Shown here: in pieces, positions 1 through 11,558 of the stretch
Layout: each line of letters begins with the position of its first letter
Position numbering within the stretch: the stretch's first letter is position 1
Source of the DNA: Macrostomum hystrix
Taxonomy: Eukaryota > Platyhelminthes > Macrostomidae
DNA length: 64,000 nt
Direction of reading: 5' to 3'
NCBI GenBank assembly: GCA_950097015.1
Contig: CATNEN010000015.1
Span: forward strand, 603,001-667,000
Translations under genes and position numbers: made by a program
The notes under the pieces: model-generated
Databases searched by the model: none
Seen by the model: only the letters and a program-made list of their open reading frames with translations
Told to the model about the DNA's origin: nothing

Positions 1-190
1 TATTGGGAGTTTTTGAGACTACTCGGGAGTTTTTGAGACTACTCGGGAGTTTTTGAGACTACTTGGGAGCTTTTGAGACTACTTGGGAGCTTTTGAGACT
101 ACTTGGGAGCTTTTGAGACTAATTGGGAGTTTATAAGGCTAATTGCGAGTTTGTGGGGCCAATTAGGAGTTTTTGGGGTTATTTGGAGTT
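1..190. repeat. 20-bp minisatellite, start truncated by window edge
   Basis: Direct repeats of a unit close to GGGAGTTTTTGAGACTACTC run from the first base and decay by about position 190 (TTTTGGGG variants). The array probably lies in an intron of the RMND5-like gene, because the next recognised exon begins at 534 with a splice acceptor. Confidence 0.85.
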
Positions 191-319
191 TGTGGGGCTT
201 GCTTCAAGAGATATTCTTTAGAATTGGAATTGGTATTGGTAACTGGCAGTAGAGTGCGACATTTTCATATCACCGATGGCGCGCACTTCAACTGATGCTC
301 AAATAGATGAATTATCAGA

Positions 320-381
320 GCCTCACAAGGCCGCTAACGTCGAAAATACACATTTCACGGCGAAAATATTTGCTGCTTTCC
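320..381 (+). repeat. left arm of a perfect 62-bp inverted repeat
   Basis: Bases 320-381 (starting GCCTCACAAGGCCGC, ending TGCTGCTTTCC) are the exact reverse complement of 4494-4555. The arms lie 4.1 kb apart and flank the RMND5 3' exons and the 18-bp array. The arm has no coding sense that I recognise. Confidence 0.9.
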
Positions 382-533
382 AAGCCGAAATCGAAATGAT
401 CGTGTAGTACTCGTATAATTGGCAGTAACCCTGCATTTGGTTAGGCATTTGTCATCATTCTTGTGAAGTATGAGGATATTTGTGAAGCAGTCTCAGTCAA
501 TTCATTTGCTATGCAATTCCCGTGGCTTTGCAG

Positions 534-2012
534 GACCTGTTCGAGTCCCGCCTGTACCACGAGCTGTCCCAGCTGCTGGTCTCCGAGGCCAACAAAATGC
601 TCGGCTTTGCCAAGGACCTGCCGCTCTTCGTGGCCATCAACGCCGGCTGCGCCGCCCTGCCACCTCTGTTGAACATCCAGACGGTCATGAGCCAGCGAAA
701 ACTTGGCGCCGCCATTACCGGCGAACTGCCAATCGACATCGAACTCGGCGACCACCTGCGGTTTCACAGCGTGTTCGCCTGCCCCATCCTGCGGGCGCAG
801 ACCTCTGATGCCAACCCGCCTGTGCGTCTGGTCTGCGGCCACGCCATCTCCAGGGACGCCGTTGCTAAGCTGGCCAATGCCTCATCAAAGTAAGCGCTTT
901 CCTGGTTTGAATGGCTTATTGGGATTTTGAATGATGTGCAGGGATTTTAAATGGTCAATAGGGAGTTTGAATGTGTGTAGGGAGTTTAAATGGTTAGTAG
1001 GGATTTTGAATGGTTAATAGGGATTTTGAATGGTTTGTAGGGATTTTGAATGATTTGTAGGGAATTTGAATGATTTGTAGGGATTTTTAATGATTTGTAG
1101 GGATTTTTAATGATTTGTAGGGAATTTGAATGATTTGTAGGGATTTTTAATGATTTGTAGGGATTTTTTATGATTTGTAGGGATTTTTAATGATTTGTAG
1201 GGAATTTGAATGATTTGTAGGGATTTTTAATGATTTGTAGGGATTTTTTATGATTTGTAGGGATTTTTAATGATTTGTAGGGAATTTGAATGATTTGTAG
1301 GGATTTTTAATGATTTGTAGGGATTTTTAATGATTTGTAGGGATTTTTAATGATTTGTAGGGATTTTTTATGATTTGTAGGGATTTTTAATGATTTGTAG
1401 GGATTTTTAATGATTTGTAGGGAATTTGAATGATTTGTAGGGATTTTTAATGATTTGTAGGGATTTTTAATGATTTGTAGGGAATTTGAATGATTTGTAG
1501 GGATTTTTAATGATTTGTAGGGAATTTGAATGATTTGTAGGGATTTTTAATGATTTGTAGGGAATTTGAATGATTTGTAGGGATTTTTAATGATTTGTAG
1601 GGATTTTTAATGATTTGTAGGGATTTTTAATGATTTGTAGGGATTTTTAATGATTTGTAGGGATTTTTAATGATTTGTAGGGATTTTTAATGATTTGTAG
1701 GGATTTTTAATGATTTGTAGGGACTTTGAATTGTTTGATGGGATAATGAACGATTAAATAGGATTTCGAATGCTTAGATGGGATTATGAATGGGATTATA
1801 TAAAGGCATTAGAGTAGTTGAAATATAATTTTGAATGCTTAGCTGGTTTTTTATGGCCTAATGGAATTTGCTGTATGTGTGACCCAAGAGAAAAGGTGCA
1901 GTCATTAAACGTGAATGGTAAGCGTTAATTTTGCCGCTCCAACCGCAGGTTCAAATGCCCGTACTGCCCGATGGAGATGGAGACTTCCCAGGTTCAGGAT
2001 ATTTACTTTTGA
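534..2012 (+). CDS. RMND5A: RMND5/GID2-type E3 ubiquitin ligase, last two exons (5' part outside window)
   Basis: Two exons: 534-889 (acceptor TTTGCAG before 534, donor GTAAGC at 890) and 1949-2012 (acceptor CCGCAG before 1949, stop TGA 2010-2012). The split lysine codon AA|G joins them in frame. The 139-residue product ends in the degenerate RING of the family: FACPILRAQTSDANPP, LVCGHAISRDA, then FKCPYCPME and a terminal IYF. In vertebrate RMND5A/B and yeast Gid2 this RING pairs with MAEA/Gid9 in the CTLH/GID ubiquitin ligase; this is family knowledge. Upstream exons (LisH, CTLH) are not in the window. A or B paralogue cannot be decided, and invertebrates usually have one gene. The intron 890-1948 is mostly minisatellite. 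The 522 ATG lies in the acceptor region and is not the real start. Confidence 0.92.
905..1730. repeat. 20-bp minisatellite in RMND5 intron
   Basis: About 40 tandem copies of GGATTTTTAATGATTTGTAG with a GGAATTTGAA variant interspersed. The array begins about 15 bp after the exon donor at 890 and ends about 220 bp before the next acceptor. Each unit ends in TTTGTAG, a weak 3' splice-site-like motif on the sense strand. Confidence 0.95.
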
Positions 2013-2690
2013 GTTGTGAAAACTTAAAAAATATAAATTGATTTAATGCTTCATTCTGATCTACCTGTCTGAAATCAAGCTGATCTTATAGTCGGATGTC
2101 ACTGGAAATTATCCTGTTTTGTAATTAGTTAACTGGGATTTTCGCTCTATGAATTTGCTTGGCTTTGTTCCATTATCATTAGTATTTTGTCTTCTTGTAA
2201 TTATTTTCTCTATTATTTCTCTGAAATCAAATCTTTTAGTTTTGAATTTTGTTTTAACTTGAGCTGAGCACTACTCACAGTCTATTCGATAGATTTTATT
2301 TGCTGGCGATGATTTGAAAACGAAGCATCGATTTATTTAGAAATTCGAGTGGTGTTTGTCTTTTTTTAGTTGAACTTGAAGTCCTATGTCCAATAGACCC
2401 GCTACTCACTACTAACAGTTGCGGCAGTAGTAGCTGCCGTGTGTATGCGCTCAATTTCAGGCTAATCAGTTTTTGCATTGCAGTTGGGTGAGCAGAGAAG
2501 CTTCTGTGAGCAGAGCTGCACCTGTAATATACAACCCAGCTAGCTATTGAACTGTTTTCAATTCTGCTTCTGGTATCGTGTAAATAATATGTGGATCAGA
2601 AGATAACTAGGGATATTAACCTGCAACTATGTTCCTGCACATCTGTCTATTGCTTTTTGACGCCTTTTAATCATTTTAATCATCACCTCG
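2013..2690. other. unique 3' flank of RMND5, no gene seen
   Basis: AT-rich unique sequence holding the RMND5 3' UTR and flank. No canonical AATAAA was found close to the stop. Short open frames here have no recognisable features. Confidence 0.6.
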
Positions 2691-4485
2691 TGAAGTCATT
2701 CAACATCCTGAAGTCATTCAACATCCTGAAGTCATTCAACATCCTGAAGTCATTCAACATCCTGAAATCATTCAACATCCTGAAGTCATTCAACATCCTG
2801 AAGTCAATCAACATCCTGAAATCATTCAACATCCTGAAGTCATTCAACATCCTGAAGTCATTCAACATCCTGAAGTCGTTCAACATCCTGAAGTCATTCA
2901 ACATCCTGAAATCATTCAACATCCTGAAGTCATTCAACATCCTGAAGTCATTCAACATCCTGAAGTCAATCAACATCCTGAAATCATTCAACATCCTGAA
3001 GTCATTCAACATCCTGAAGTCATTCAACATCCTGAAGTCGTTCAACATCCTGAAGTCATTCAACATCCTGAAGTCATTCAACATCCTGAAGTCATTCAAC
3101 ATCCTGAAGTCATTCAACATCCTGAAGTCATTCATCATCCTGAAGTCATTCAACATCCTGAAGTCATTCAAAATCAAGAAGGTCATTTACCATCATGAAG
3201 CTATTCAACATCCTGAAGTCATTCAACATCCTGAAGTCATTCAACATCCTAAAGTCATTCAACATCCTGAAGTCATTCATCATCCTGAAGTCATTCAACA
3301 TCCTGAAGTCATTCAAAATCAAGAAGGTCATTTACCATCATGAAGCTATTCAACATCCTGAAGTCATTCAACATCCTGAAGTCATTCAACATCCTGAAAT
3401 CATTCAACATCCTGAAGTCATTCAACATCCTGAAGTCATTCAACATCCTGAAGTCATTCAACATCCTGAAGTCATTCAAAATCAAGAAGGTCATTTACCA
3501 TCATGAAGTCATTCAACATCCTGAAGTCATTCAAAATCAAGAAGGTCATTTACCATCATGAAGCTATTCAACATCCTGAAGTCATTCAACATCCTGAAGT
3601 CATTCAACATCCTGAAGTCATTCATCATCCTGAAGTCATTCAACATCCTGAAGTCATTCAAAATCAAGAAGGTCATTTACCATCATGAAGCTATTCAACA
3701 TCCTGAAGTCATTCAACATCCTGAAGTCATTCAACATCCTGAAGTCATTCAACATCCTGAAGTCATTCAACATCCTGAAGTCATTCAACATCCTAAAGTC
3801 ATTCAACATCCTGAAGTCATTCAACATCCTGAAGTCATTCAACGTCCTGAAGGTCATTTACCATCATGAAGCTTTTCAACGTCCTGAAGTCATTCAACAT
3901 CCTGAAGTCATTCATCATCCTGAAGTCATTCAACATCCTGAAGTCATTCAAAATCAAGAAGGTCATTTACCATCATGAAGCTATTCAACATCCTGAAGTC
4001 ATTCAACATCCTGAAGTCATTCAACATCCTGAAGTCATTCAACATCCTGAAGTCATTCAACATCCTGAAGTCATTCAACATCCTGAAGTCATTCAACATC
4101 CTAAAGTCATTCAACATCCTGAAGTCATTCAACATCCTGAAGTCATTCAACATCCTGAAGTCATTCAACATCCTGAAGTCATTCAACATCCTGAAGTCAT
4201 TCAACATCCTGAAGTCATTCAACATCCTGAAGTCATTCATCTTCCTGAAGTCATTTAACATCCTGAAGTCATTCAAAATCAAGAAGGTCATTTACCACCA
4301 TGAAGCTATTCAACATCCTGAAGTCATTCAACATCCTGAAGTCATTCAACATCCTGAAGTCATTCAACATCCTGAAGTCATTCAACATCCTGAAGTCATT
4401 CAACATCCTGAAGTCATTCAACATCCTGAAGTCATTCAACATCCTGAAGTCATTCAACATCCTGAAGTCATTCAACTTACAGTTG
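2690..4485. repeat. 18-bp minisatellite with a longer composite unit
   Basis: The unit is CAACATCCTGAAGTCATT. Runs of the unit are interrupted several times by a variant block containing AAAATCAAGAAGGTCATTTA and CCATCATGAAGCTATT, giving a higher-order pattern between about 3170 and 4310. Because 18 is divisible by three, reading frames stay open on both strands (hexapeptide KSFNIL on plus); I treat these as non-coding. Confidence 0.95.
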
Positions 4486-4493
4486 TTATGAAC

Positions 4494-4555
4494 GGAAAGC
4501 AGCAAATATTTTCGCCGTGAAATGTGTATTTTCGACGTTAGCGGCCTTGTGAGGC
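4494..4555 (-). repeat. right arm of the perfect 62-bp inverted repeat
   Basis: Exact reverse complement of 320-381. It starts directly after the last 18-bp unit, so array and inverted repeat may be parts of one insertion or rearrangement. Confidence 0.9.
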
Positions 4556-4905
4556 AAGCATAATGTGACATCGGCTCCAGACATACCGCTAAGTGTGAGA
4601 GCGCAGCTATAACATGGGAAGAGCATCCCAGCTCGTGCCTCGTTTCCCAAGCCGTCCGGCTCGCCGTCTTATCATTTTCCCGGCGCCGGTTCTCCTAATT
4701 AAATTTTCCCAGCGCCGAGTCCGGACGCGGAATCGCTCAGCCTGGCGATGAAATGAAAGTGAACGGACTAGCTGTGCTCAAGCCTGAGTGGGTCTGCGAG
4801 CTGCTGCTTGAGGTGCCTTATCGCATTTCCTTGAGGCATTTGTGCTGTTCCCCTATCCCTGAGGAACTGCGAGTTTGCTGGCTCTACTCCGTGCTGTACT
4901 GTTCT
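4556..4905. other. unique spacer, no gene seen
   Basis: GC-richer unique sequence between two arrays. An ATG at 4753 opens a frame that runs straight into the following minisatellite and has no recognisable domain. Confidence 0.5.
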
Positions 4906-4909
4906 CTCT

Positions 4910-5905
4910 GTGGAGTGTCTGGGGAGGCTGTGGAGTGTCTTCGGAGGCTGTGGAGTGTCTGGGGAGGCTGTGGAGTGTCTTCGGAGGCTGTGGAGTGTCT
5001 GGGGAGGCTGTAGAGTGTCTGGGGAGGCTGTGGAGTGTCTTCGGAGGCTGTGGAGTGTCTGGGGATGCTATGGATTGTCTGGGGATGCCGTGGATTGTCT
5101 GGGGATGCTGTGGAGTGTCTTGGGAGGCTGTGGAGTGACTGGGGATGCTGTGGATTGTCTGGGGATGCTGTGGAGTGTCTTGGGAGGCTGTGGAGTGACT
5201 GGGGATGCTGTGGAGTGTCTGGGGATGCTGTGGAGTGTCTGGGGATGCTGTGGAGTGTCTTGGGAGGCTGTGGAGTGACTGGGGATGCTGTGGATTGTCT
5301 GGGGATGCTGTGGAGTGTCTGGGGATGCTGTGGAGTGTCTTGGGAGGCTGTGGAGTGACTGGGGATGCTGTGGAGTGTCTGGGGATGCTGAGGAGTGTCT
5401 TGGGAGGCTGTGGAGTGTCTTGGGAGGCTGTGGAGTGTCTTGGGAGGCTGTGGAGTGTCTTGGGAGGCTGTGGAGTGTCTTGGGAGGCTGTGGAGTGTCT
5501 TGGGAGGCTGTGGAGTGTCAGGGGATGCTGAGGAGTGTCTGGGGATGCTGAGGAGTGTCTTGGGAGGCTGTGGAGTGTCTTGGGAGGCTGTGGAGTGTCT
5601 TGGGAGGCTGTGGAGTGTCTTGGGAGGCTGTGGAGTGTCAGGGGAGGCTGTGGAGTGTCTTGGGAGGCTGTGGAGTGTCTTGGGAGGCTGTGGAGTGACT
5701 GGGGATGCCGTGGAGTGTCTGGGGAGGCTGTGGAGTGTCTTGGGATGCCGTGGATTGTCTGGGGATGTTGTGGAGTGTCTGGGGATGCTGTGAAGTGTCT
5801 GGGGAGGCTGTGGTGTACCTGGGTAGGCTGTGGTGTACCTGGGGAGGATGTGGATTTTTTCGGTAGTCCATGGAGTATTTGGGGAGGCTGTGGAGAATCT
5901 CGGGT
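4910..5905. repeat. 20-bp minisatellite
   Basis: About 50 copies of units such as GGGGATGCTGTGGAGTGTCT and TGGGAGGCTGTGGAGTGTCT. Two unit types, GATGC and GAGGC, are interspersed in runs, which points to repeated local duplication. Long open frames on both strands are repeat artefacts. Confidence 0.95.
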
Positions 5906-5924
5906 GGCTGTGTACTCTAGTCTA

Positions 5925-6350
5925 TAGACCCATAGCTTCCCTGACACTTCTTCAGATCTTCAGTTCTTGGTTTCTCGGCCAAAGCAAATCTCAGCCAAGT
6001 CAGTCCCGGTCTATAAATTGCCTTTTTGCCTATATTTTTCTGTCCGGTCAGTTCCCCATCCTTGGCCACGCACGCAACTCTTTCATCAGCCCGGCCTTTC
6101 TCGCCCGAAATAAATAAAAGCTTTTCTCTCGACCGCTGACAGCCACAGCTCAGCCTTCTTTCCGCAGCCTTCATTTCCAGGCGTCCCCAACGCTGTTCTG
6201 AGCGGCTTTTCACCTCAGCTCGACCCCCTGCCAGCTACTGCGCACTCGCGACTGCTCAGCCAGGGTGCAGCAGGAAGATGCGTGCACTCTTGCTCGGGCT
6301 GGCGACAATCTATAGAAAAATTCTCGAACCCCTTCTACGAGTACCTAGTG
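5925..6350 (+). other. unique spacer between two related arrays; possible 5' end of a gene
   Basis: This 430-bp unique block separates two arrays with the same core (GGAGGCTGTGGAGTAT). It contains TATAAA near 6011, AATAAATAAA near 6107 and an ATG at 6278 that opens a short hydrophobic start, MRALLLGLATI, before the frame enters the next array. A signal-peptide-bearing first exon is possible, but no donor or downstream exon was identified. Confidence 0.25.
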
Positions 6351-6351
6351 A

Positions 6352-6712
6352 AGCATCTAGGGAGGCTGTGGAGTATCTAGGGAGGCTGCGGAGTATCTAG
6401 GGAGGCTGTGGAGTATCTTGGCAGGCTGTGGAGTATCTAGAGAGCCTGTGGAGTATCTAGAGAGCCTGTGGAGTATCTAGAGAGCCTGTGGAGTATCTAG
6501 AGAGGCTGTGGAGTATCTAGAGAGGCTGTGGAGTATCTTGAGAGGCTGTGGAGTATCTAGAGAGCCTGTGGAGTATCTAGAGAGCCTGTGGAGTATCTAG
6601 AGAGGCTGTGGAGTATCTAGAGAGGCTGTGGAGTATCTTGAGAGGCTGTGGAGTATCTAGAGAGCCTGTGGAGTATCTAAGTGGCTGCGGAGTATCTAGG
6701 GAGGCTGTGGAT
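6352..6712. repeat. 20-bp minisatellite, related to the 4910-5905 array
   Basis: About 18 copies of AGAGGCTGTGGAGTATCTAG, alternating with an AGAGCCTGTGG variant. It shares the GGCTGTGGAGT core with the array 450 bp upstream, so the two probably descend from one array split by the unique block. Confidence 0.92.
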
Positions 6713-7130
6713 TGTTTGCTATCATAAAAACCCGAGTTGCAAAGTTTGTGGGATTAAAAGTCGGTATTTGTTTGTTCTGGCCATTGTGCTGAGATAATTT
6801 CAGCAGTAGATTGGTCATTTCTCTATGCGAAGACAAACTGGTGATTGGAATGTGTTCTGCCCCGTGTAGTTGTTAAGCTGGTTGGTCGGGGCTGGGCAGG
6901 TCGACTCTGGGCGTGACTTTGCAAACGCTTTTCCATGCAGAAATTAGCTTGCTTTAGTGAGGCCTCAGTTGGCCGATAAGCGGGTCACCTGGAGACTGCC
7001 TGCTTGAGCTGTGCGAGATTTGTTGCAGTGCTCACATTTTGTAGGTAAATCGGCATAAAGAGATTGGGTTGAGATGGGATGGCATAGACGGGAAATATGG
7101 TGCTATTGAGGGGATTCATATTGGTGGAAT
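6713..7130. other. unique spacer, no gene seen
   Basis: No convincing exon, RNA gene or transposon signature on either strand. Confidence 0.5.
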
Positions 7131-7133
7131 ATA

Positions 7134-7308
7134 CAAGAGATGGGATATGGGATACAGGGGAGATAGGATGGGATAGATGGAAGATAGGATGGGATAGATG
7201 GTAGATTGGATGGGATAGATTGGAGATTGGATGGGATAGATGGTAGATTGGATGGGATAGAGGGGAGATAGGATGGGATAGTGGGGAGATTGGATGGGAT
7301 AAAGGATA
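7134..7308. repeat. 21-bp minisatellite
   Basis: About eight copies built on GATGGGATAGATGGTAGATT. The short reverse-strand open frame over it is low-complexity repeat. Confidence 0.85.
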
Positions 7309-7309
7309 G

Positions 7310-7523
7310 ATGAAAGTAGATGAGATTTTCGGCTTACAAGAAACACCAGGGAGGCAGTTTAAATACCCGCTGCCTACTTCACGAAAGCTCCGAAACCGAA
7401 TGACTGAGTCGAACCAATTGAAGCTTAAATTTTTAATGAGCAGCTTTAAACACAGGGAATGCCCGACCTACGGGGAGTGCGCGCATGTACTTTTGCATAC
7501 CTGCCAAAGGGAATTCCAGAGAG
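7310..7523 (+). other. possible coding exon, unrecognised
   Basis: An ATG at 7310 opens a frame with non-repetitive, cysteine-containing sequence (FKHRECPTYGECAHVLL and HTCQREFQR). A good donor, GAGAG|GTGAGAG, follows at 7524. Without the donor the frame continues to 7585. Composition looks coding-like, but no domain is recognised and no partner exon was found. Confidence 0.25.
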
Positions 7524-7627
7524 GTGAGAGTTTGTGTTTGCCAATCGCTGCTAAAAGCAAAGTTTTGTTTTTCTTATTCCGTTAAATCATTTTTTTTCGC
7601 CCAGGACTGCGGCTGCTAAAAATCTTT

Positions 7628-7745
7628 GGTGCACACTTGGCACATCTCTTTCTTGTGCTGCTGAAGCGACTCGGAGAATGAGTGACTTGGCACATTCCTT
7701 TCTTGTGCTGCTGAAGCGACTCGGAGAATGAGTGACTTGGCACAT
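7628..7745. repeat. 50-bp direct duplication
   Basis: Two adjacent near-identical copies containing TTCTTGTGCTGCTGAAGCGA, followed by the start of a third. They sit directly upstream of, and share GAGTGACTTGG with, the following array, so they may be its seed. Confidence 0.85.
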
Positions 7746-8600
7746 TCCATGTGAGTGACTTGGTGAATGAGTGACCCGGTGAATGAGTGACTTAGTGAAT
7801 GAGTGACTTGGTGAATGAGTGACTCGGTGAATGAGTGACTCGGTGAGTGAGTGACTTGGTGAATGAGTGACTTGGTGAATGAGTGACTTGGTGAGTGACT
7901 CGGTGAATGAGTGACTTGGTGAATAAGTGACTTAGTGAGTGGGTGACTCAGTGAGTGAGTGCCTTGGTGAATGAGTGACTCGGTGAGTGAGTGACTTGGT
8001 GAATGAGTGACTTGGTGAGTGCCTTGGTGAATGAGTGACTTGGTGAGTGACTCGGTGAATGAGTGACTTGGTGAATAAGTGACTTGGTGAGTGGGTGACT
8101 CAGTGAGTGAGTGCCTTGGTGAGTGGGTGACTCAGTGAGTGAGTGACTTGGTGAATAAGTGACTTGGTGAGTGGGTGACTCAGTGAGTGAGTGCCTTGGT
8201 GAGTGGGTGACTCAGTGAGTGAGTGACTTGGTGAATAAGTGACTTGGTGAGTGGGTGACTCAGTGAGTGAGTGCCTTGGTGAGTGGGTGACTCAGTGAGT
8301 GAGTGACTTGGTGAATAAGTGACTTGGTGAGTGGGTGACTCAGTGAGTGAGTGCCTTGGTGAGTGGGTGACTCAGTGAGTGAGTGACTTGGTGAATAAGT
8401 GACTCGGTGAGTGAGTGACTTGGTGAGTGAGTGACTTGGTGAATGAGTGACTTGGTGAGTGACTCGGTGAATGAGTGACTTGGTGAATAAGTGACTTGGT
8501 GAGTGAGTGACTTGGTGAATGAGTGCCTTGGTGAATGAGTGACTCGGTGAGTGAGTGACTTGGTGAGTGCCTTGGTGGGTGACTTGGTGAAGGAGTGGAT
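7745..8600. repeat. 16-bp minisatellite with composite units
   Basis: The core unit is GAATGAGTGACTTGGT, mixed with GTGAGTGGGTGACTCA and GTGCCTTG variants. Between about 8060 and 8400 the variants form a longer repeating block of about 60 bp. Many units contain TTGGTGAGT, a 5' splice-site-like sequence on the plus strand. Confidence 0.92.
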
Positions 8601-9107
8601 GATGACTGACTCAGATAAGTTCTCACGAACTGCTGTTAGGCTGCTCAGTGCTCATCGAACTTATTTCTCTTCGACTTTAAGGTAAAAAATCTATAATGTG
8701 TGAGAGTGATGAGCCCAGCTGTTCAGCGTTTAGCCAACGATTTCCGGTATTCATTTCCATTAAGCTTCTTGTCCCTAGGTCACCTCGAGCTAGTCTTGAC
8801 ATCAGTGACCAGCCTGCAGAAAGCTGCGTGAGCACTTTCTGAGCACAGTTTTTTCGTCAATCGAATGAGAATAAAAAAGATGATTTCTGAAAAACTTATT
8901 GGCCGAAGCAGTGCCCAGTGCACGAGGTGTGGATAGGAATTTGACTAAGCTGTTAATGCGATTTCCTTTGGCACCCAAGCCGGCCTAAGACAAGGGATAA
9001 ATCACTTTGCTGATCGTGTGAGGAAAATGGATAGATATTTTATCCAGTAGAATTGTGACTTTAACTCGTTTGTCTTTCGCAACAAGGCCCTGAGCCCGAA
9101 GCCATCG
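8601..9107. other. unique spacer, no gene seen
   Basis: Unique sequence with no domain-bearing frame and no RNA gene identified. Confidence 0.5.
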
Positions 9108-9356
9108 AGGAGGCAATTCTGCCCATTCGCTGACTCCTGAGCACACACGCACACAGATACTGTACACAGGCACACGCTCACACAGGTGTGTACATCTGCC
9201 CTGACTTTCTCATCGTCAGGCAGTGTTCACTTCACTGTGCCTTGGAGGTTGGTTCTCAAGAGCGTAAATTGTACGTCAAGCCCCCAAAGCCTTCTCTCCG
9301 CGGCTGCGCCCCAAATGAATGTGGCCTCGCCGCGGAATCGAACTTAGGGACCTTGG
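9108..9356 (-). mobile_element. tRNA-derived SINE (family B), truncated copy
   Basis: Nearly identical in its body to 23284-23566 and 51697-52002: shared blocks include GTGTGTACATCTGCCCTGAC and TTCTCTCCGCGGCTGCGCCC. The family reads 5' to 3' on the minus strand. The B-box region (GAATCGAACTTAGGGACC, reverse complement) is present. The A-box end is diverged or missing beyond about 9356, and the ATT-rich tail is absent. Confidence 0.8.
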
Positions 9357-9895
9357 TGCTAATCTAAATAGAAAGAATTGTTACATTTTCTAGGTAGTTA
9401 ACTCACTTCAAAGGAGACAAATAGCATAAAATCAAAACTTCTGGCAAAAAAACTAGTTTTCAATTCTCCCAGCGGCTCAAATTAACAAAAAAGCCTTACA
9501 TGATTAATTTGAGCCATCAAAAAACTAGCTCGCCACTTGAGCACTCACTGCTCAAAATGCTCCCTGTAATTCGCCCCAGTCACGCAAATCTTTGAGATCA
9601 GAGATGGCTGGGCGGGTGAAACAGAAAGTAAGTGATATCTGGGGCGGCCGCCACGATTGCATAACGCCCGCCTGACCTCAGGGAGGGCATCGCAACTGCT
9701 AATGATGGAGGGCCCACCCGACTCAGGCGGAGATCGATTGAGCAGTGCGATCGGAAACCGCATCGTGTCGCGGTGAGACCCCAGCAGCTGCTGCTCAGAC
9801 CTCCGCCTTCTCTGTGTCCGGCTTGTATCTAACCCCACCACTGCTGGCTGGGTTGGCTTCTGTACTCACTGCATCCGGCCTGCTCACTGCTCTGA
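9357..9895. other. unique spacer, no gene seen
   Basis: GC-rich block 9600-9850 has open frames on both strands without recognisable features. The plus-strand frame from 9745 only becomes long by entering the next array. Confidence 0.5.
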
Positions 9896-9899
9896 CAAT

Positions 9900-11092
9900 G
9901 CTCTCCCCCCACCCTCACTGCTCTCTCTCCCACCCTAACTGCTCTCTCTCCCACTCTCACTGCTCTCTCTCCCACCCTAACTGCTCTCTCTCCCACTCTC
10001 ACTGCTCTCTCTCCCACCCTCACTGCTCTCTCTCCCACCCTCACTGCTCTCTCTCCCACCCTAACTGCTCTCTCTCCCACTCTCACTGCTCTCTCTCCCA
10101 CCCTCACTGCTCTCTCTCCCACCCTCACTGCTCTCTCTCCCACCCTAACTGCTCTCTCTCCCACTCTCACTGCTCTCTCTCCCACCCTCACTGCTCTCTC
10201 TCCCACCCTCACTGCTCTCTCTCCCACTCTCACTGCTCTCTCTCCCACCCTCACTGCTCTCTCTCCCACCCTCACTGCTCTCTCTCCCACTCTCACTGCC
10301 CTCTCTCCCACTCTCACTGCTCTCTCTCCCACTCTCACTGCTCTCTCTCCCACCCTCACTGCTCTCCCCCCACCCTCACTGCTCTCTCTCCCACTCTCAC
10401 TGCTCTCTCTCCCACTCTCACTGCCCTCTCTCCCACCCTCACTGCTCTCCCCCCACCCTCACTGCTCTCTCTCCCACCCTAACTGCTCTCTCTCCCACTC
10501 TCACTGCCCTCTCTCCCACTCTCACTGCTCTCTCTCCCACTCTCACTGCTCTCTCTCCCACTCTCACTGCCCTCTCTCCCACTCTCACTGCTCTCTCTCC
10601 CACTCTCACTGCTCTCTCTCCCACTCTCACTGCTCTCTCTCCCACTCTCACTGCTCTCTCTCCCACTCTCACTGCCCTCTCTCCCACTCTCACTGCTCTC
10701 TCTCCCACTCTCACTGCCCTCTCTCCCACTCTCACTGCCCTCTCTCCCACTCTCACTGCTCTCTCTCCCACTCTCACTGCTCTCTCTCCCACTCTCACTG
10801 CTCTCTCTCCCACTCTCACTGCTCTCTCTCCCACTCTCACTGCCCTCTCTCCCACTCTCACTGCTCTCTCTCCCACTCTCACTGCTCTCTCTCCCACTCT
10901 CACTGCTCTCTCTCCCACTCTCACTGCCCTCTCTCCCACTCTCACTGCTCTCTCTCCCACTCTCACTGCTCTCTCTCCCACTCTCACTGCTCTCTCTCCC
11001 ACTCTCACTGCTCTCTCTCCCATTCTCACTGCTCTCTCTCCCACTCTCACTGCCCTCTCTCCCACTCTCACTGCTCTCTCTTCCGCACTCTC
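9900..11092. repeat. 21-bp pyrimidine-rich minisatellite
   Basis: About 56 copies of CACTGCTCTCTCTCCCACTC plus one base, with CCCTCAC, CCTAAC and GCCCTCT variants. The plus strand is almost all C and T. The period is divisible by three, so a 7-residue repeat frame (RVGERAV on minus) stays open; I treat it as non-coding. Confidence 0.95.
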
Positions 11093-11512
11093 TCTGCTCT
11101 CTCTCTCTCTCTTCTAGCCTCTGATTGGTCCATGGTGTCAGAATCCCGGATTAGGTAAACAGTTTCACTTGTAAGTCAAATCTTTAGTAATCCTTGAACA
11201 GTCATGAGCTCAGCTAATTATTAAGAGCTGGCTAATCAACAGGTTCTAGCTTGACTCCCTTCCGCCCGCAATCAGCAATCCCAAGACTGAGAAACACATT
11301 GTCAGACTGCCGTCTGTGTGTTCCACCATGCATTTGTTATGAAACATTCTAGACAATCCTGATTCAACTCCTGATTTGGACCTGTTACCGCTGGCCAACC
11401 AACGTGTCCATGAATGACATGCCCTTCAATCCTACCAGTTACGTAATTCTGTAATTCAAACAGGCCGCGCGCGCCCTAGAGAGATTGTCGGCAAAGATGA
11501 AACAGAATTACA

Positions 11513-11558
<46 letters not shown>

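Noticed and set aside
2591-4520. Open frames of up to 250 codons with KSFNIL or IQHPEV repeats
   Set aside because: They exist on both strands and in several frames because the 18-bp unit is divisible by three; there is no splice, start or domain context.
4853-5947. 364-codon minus frame rich in HSLPRHSTASPDTPQ-type repeats
   Set aside because: It is a translation of the 20-bp minisatellite (60-bp triple period). Plus frames over the same region are equally open.
9745-11071. RVGERAV and HCSLSHP repeat frames of up to 245 codons
   Set aside because: Produced by the 21-bp pyrimidine-rich array; no non-repeat domain.
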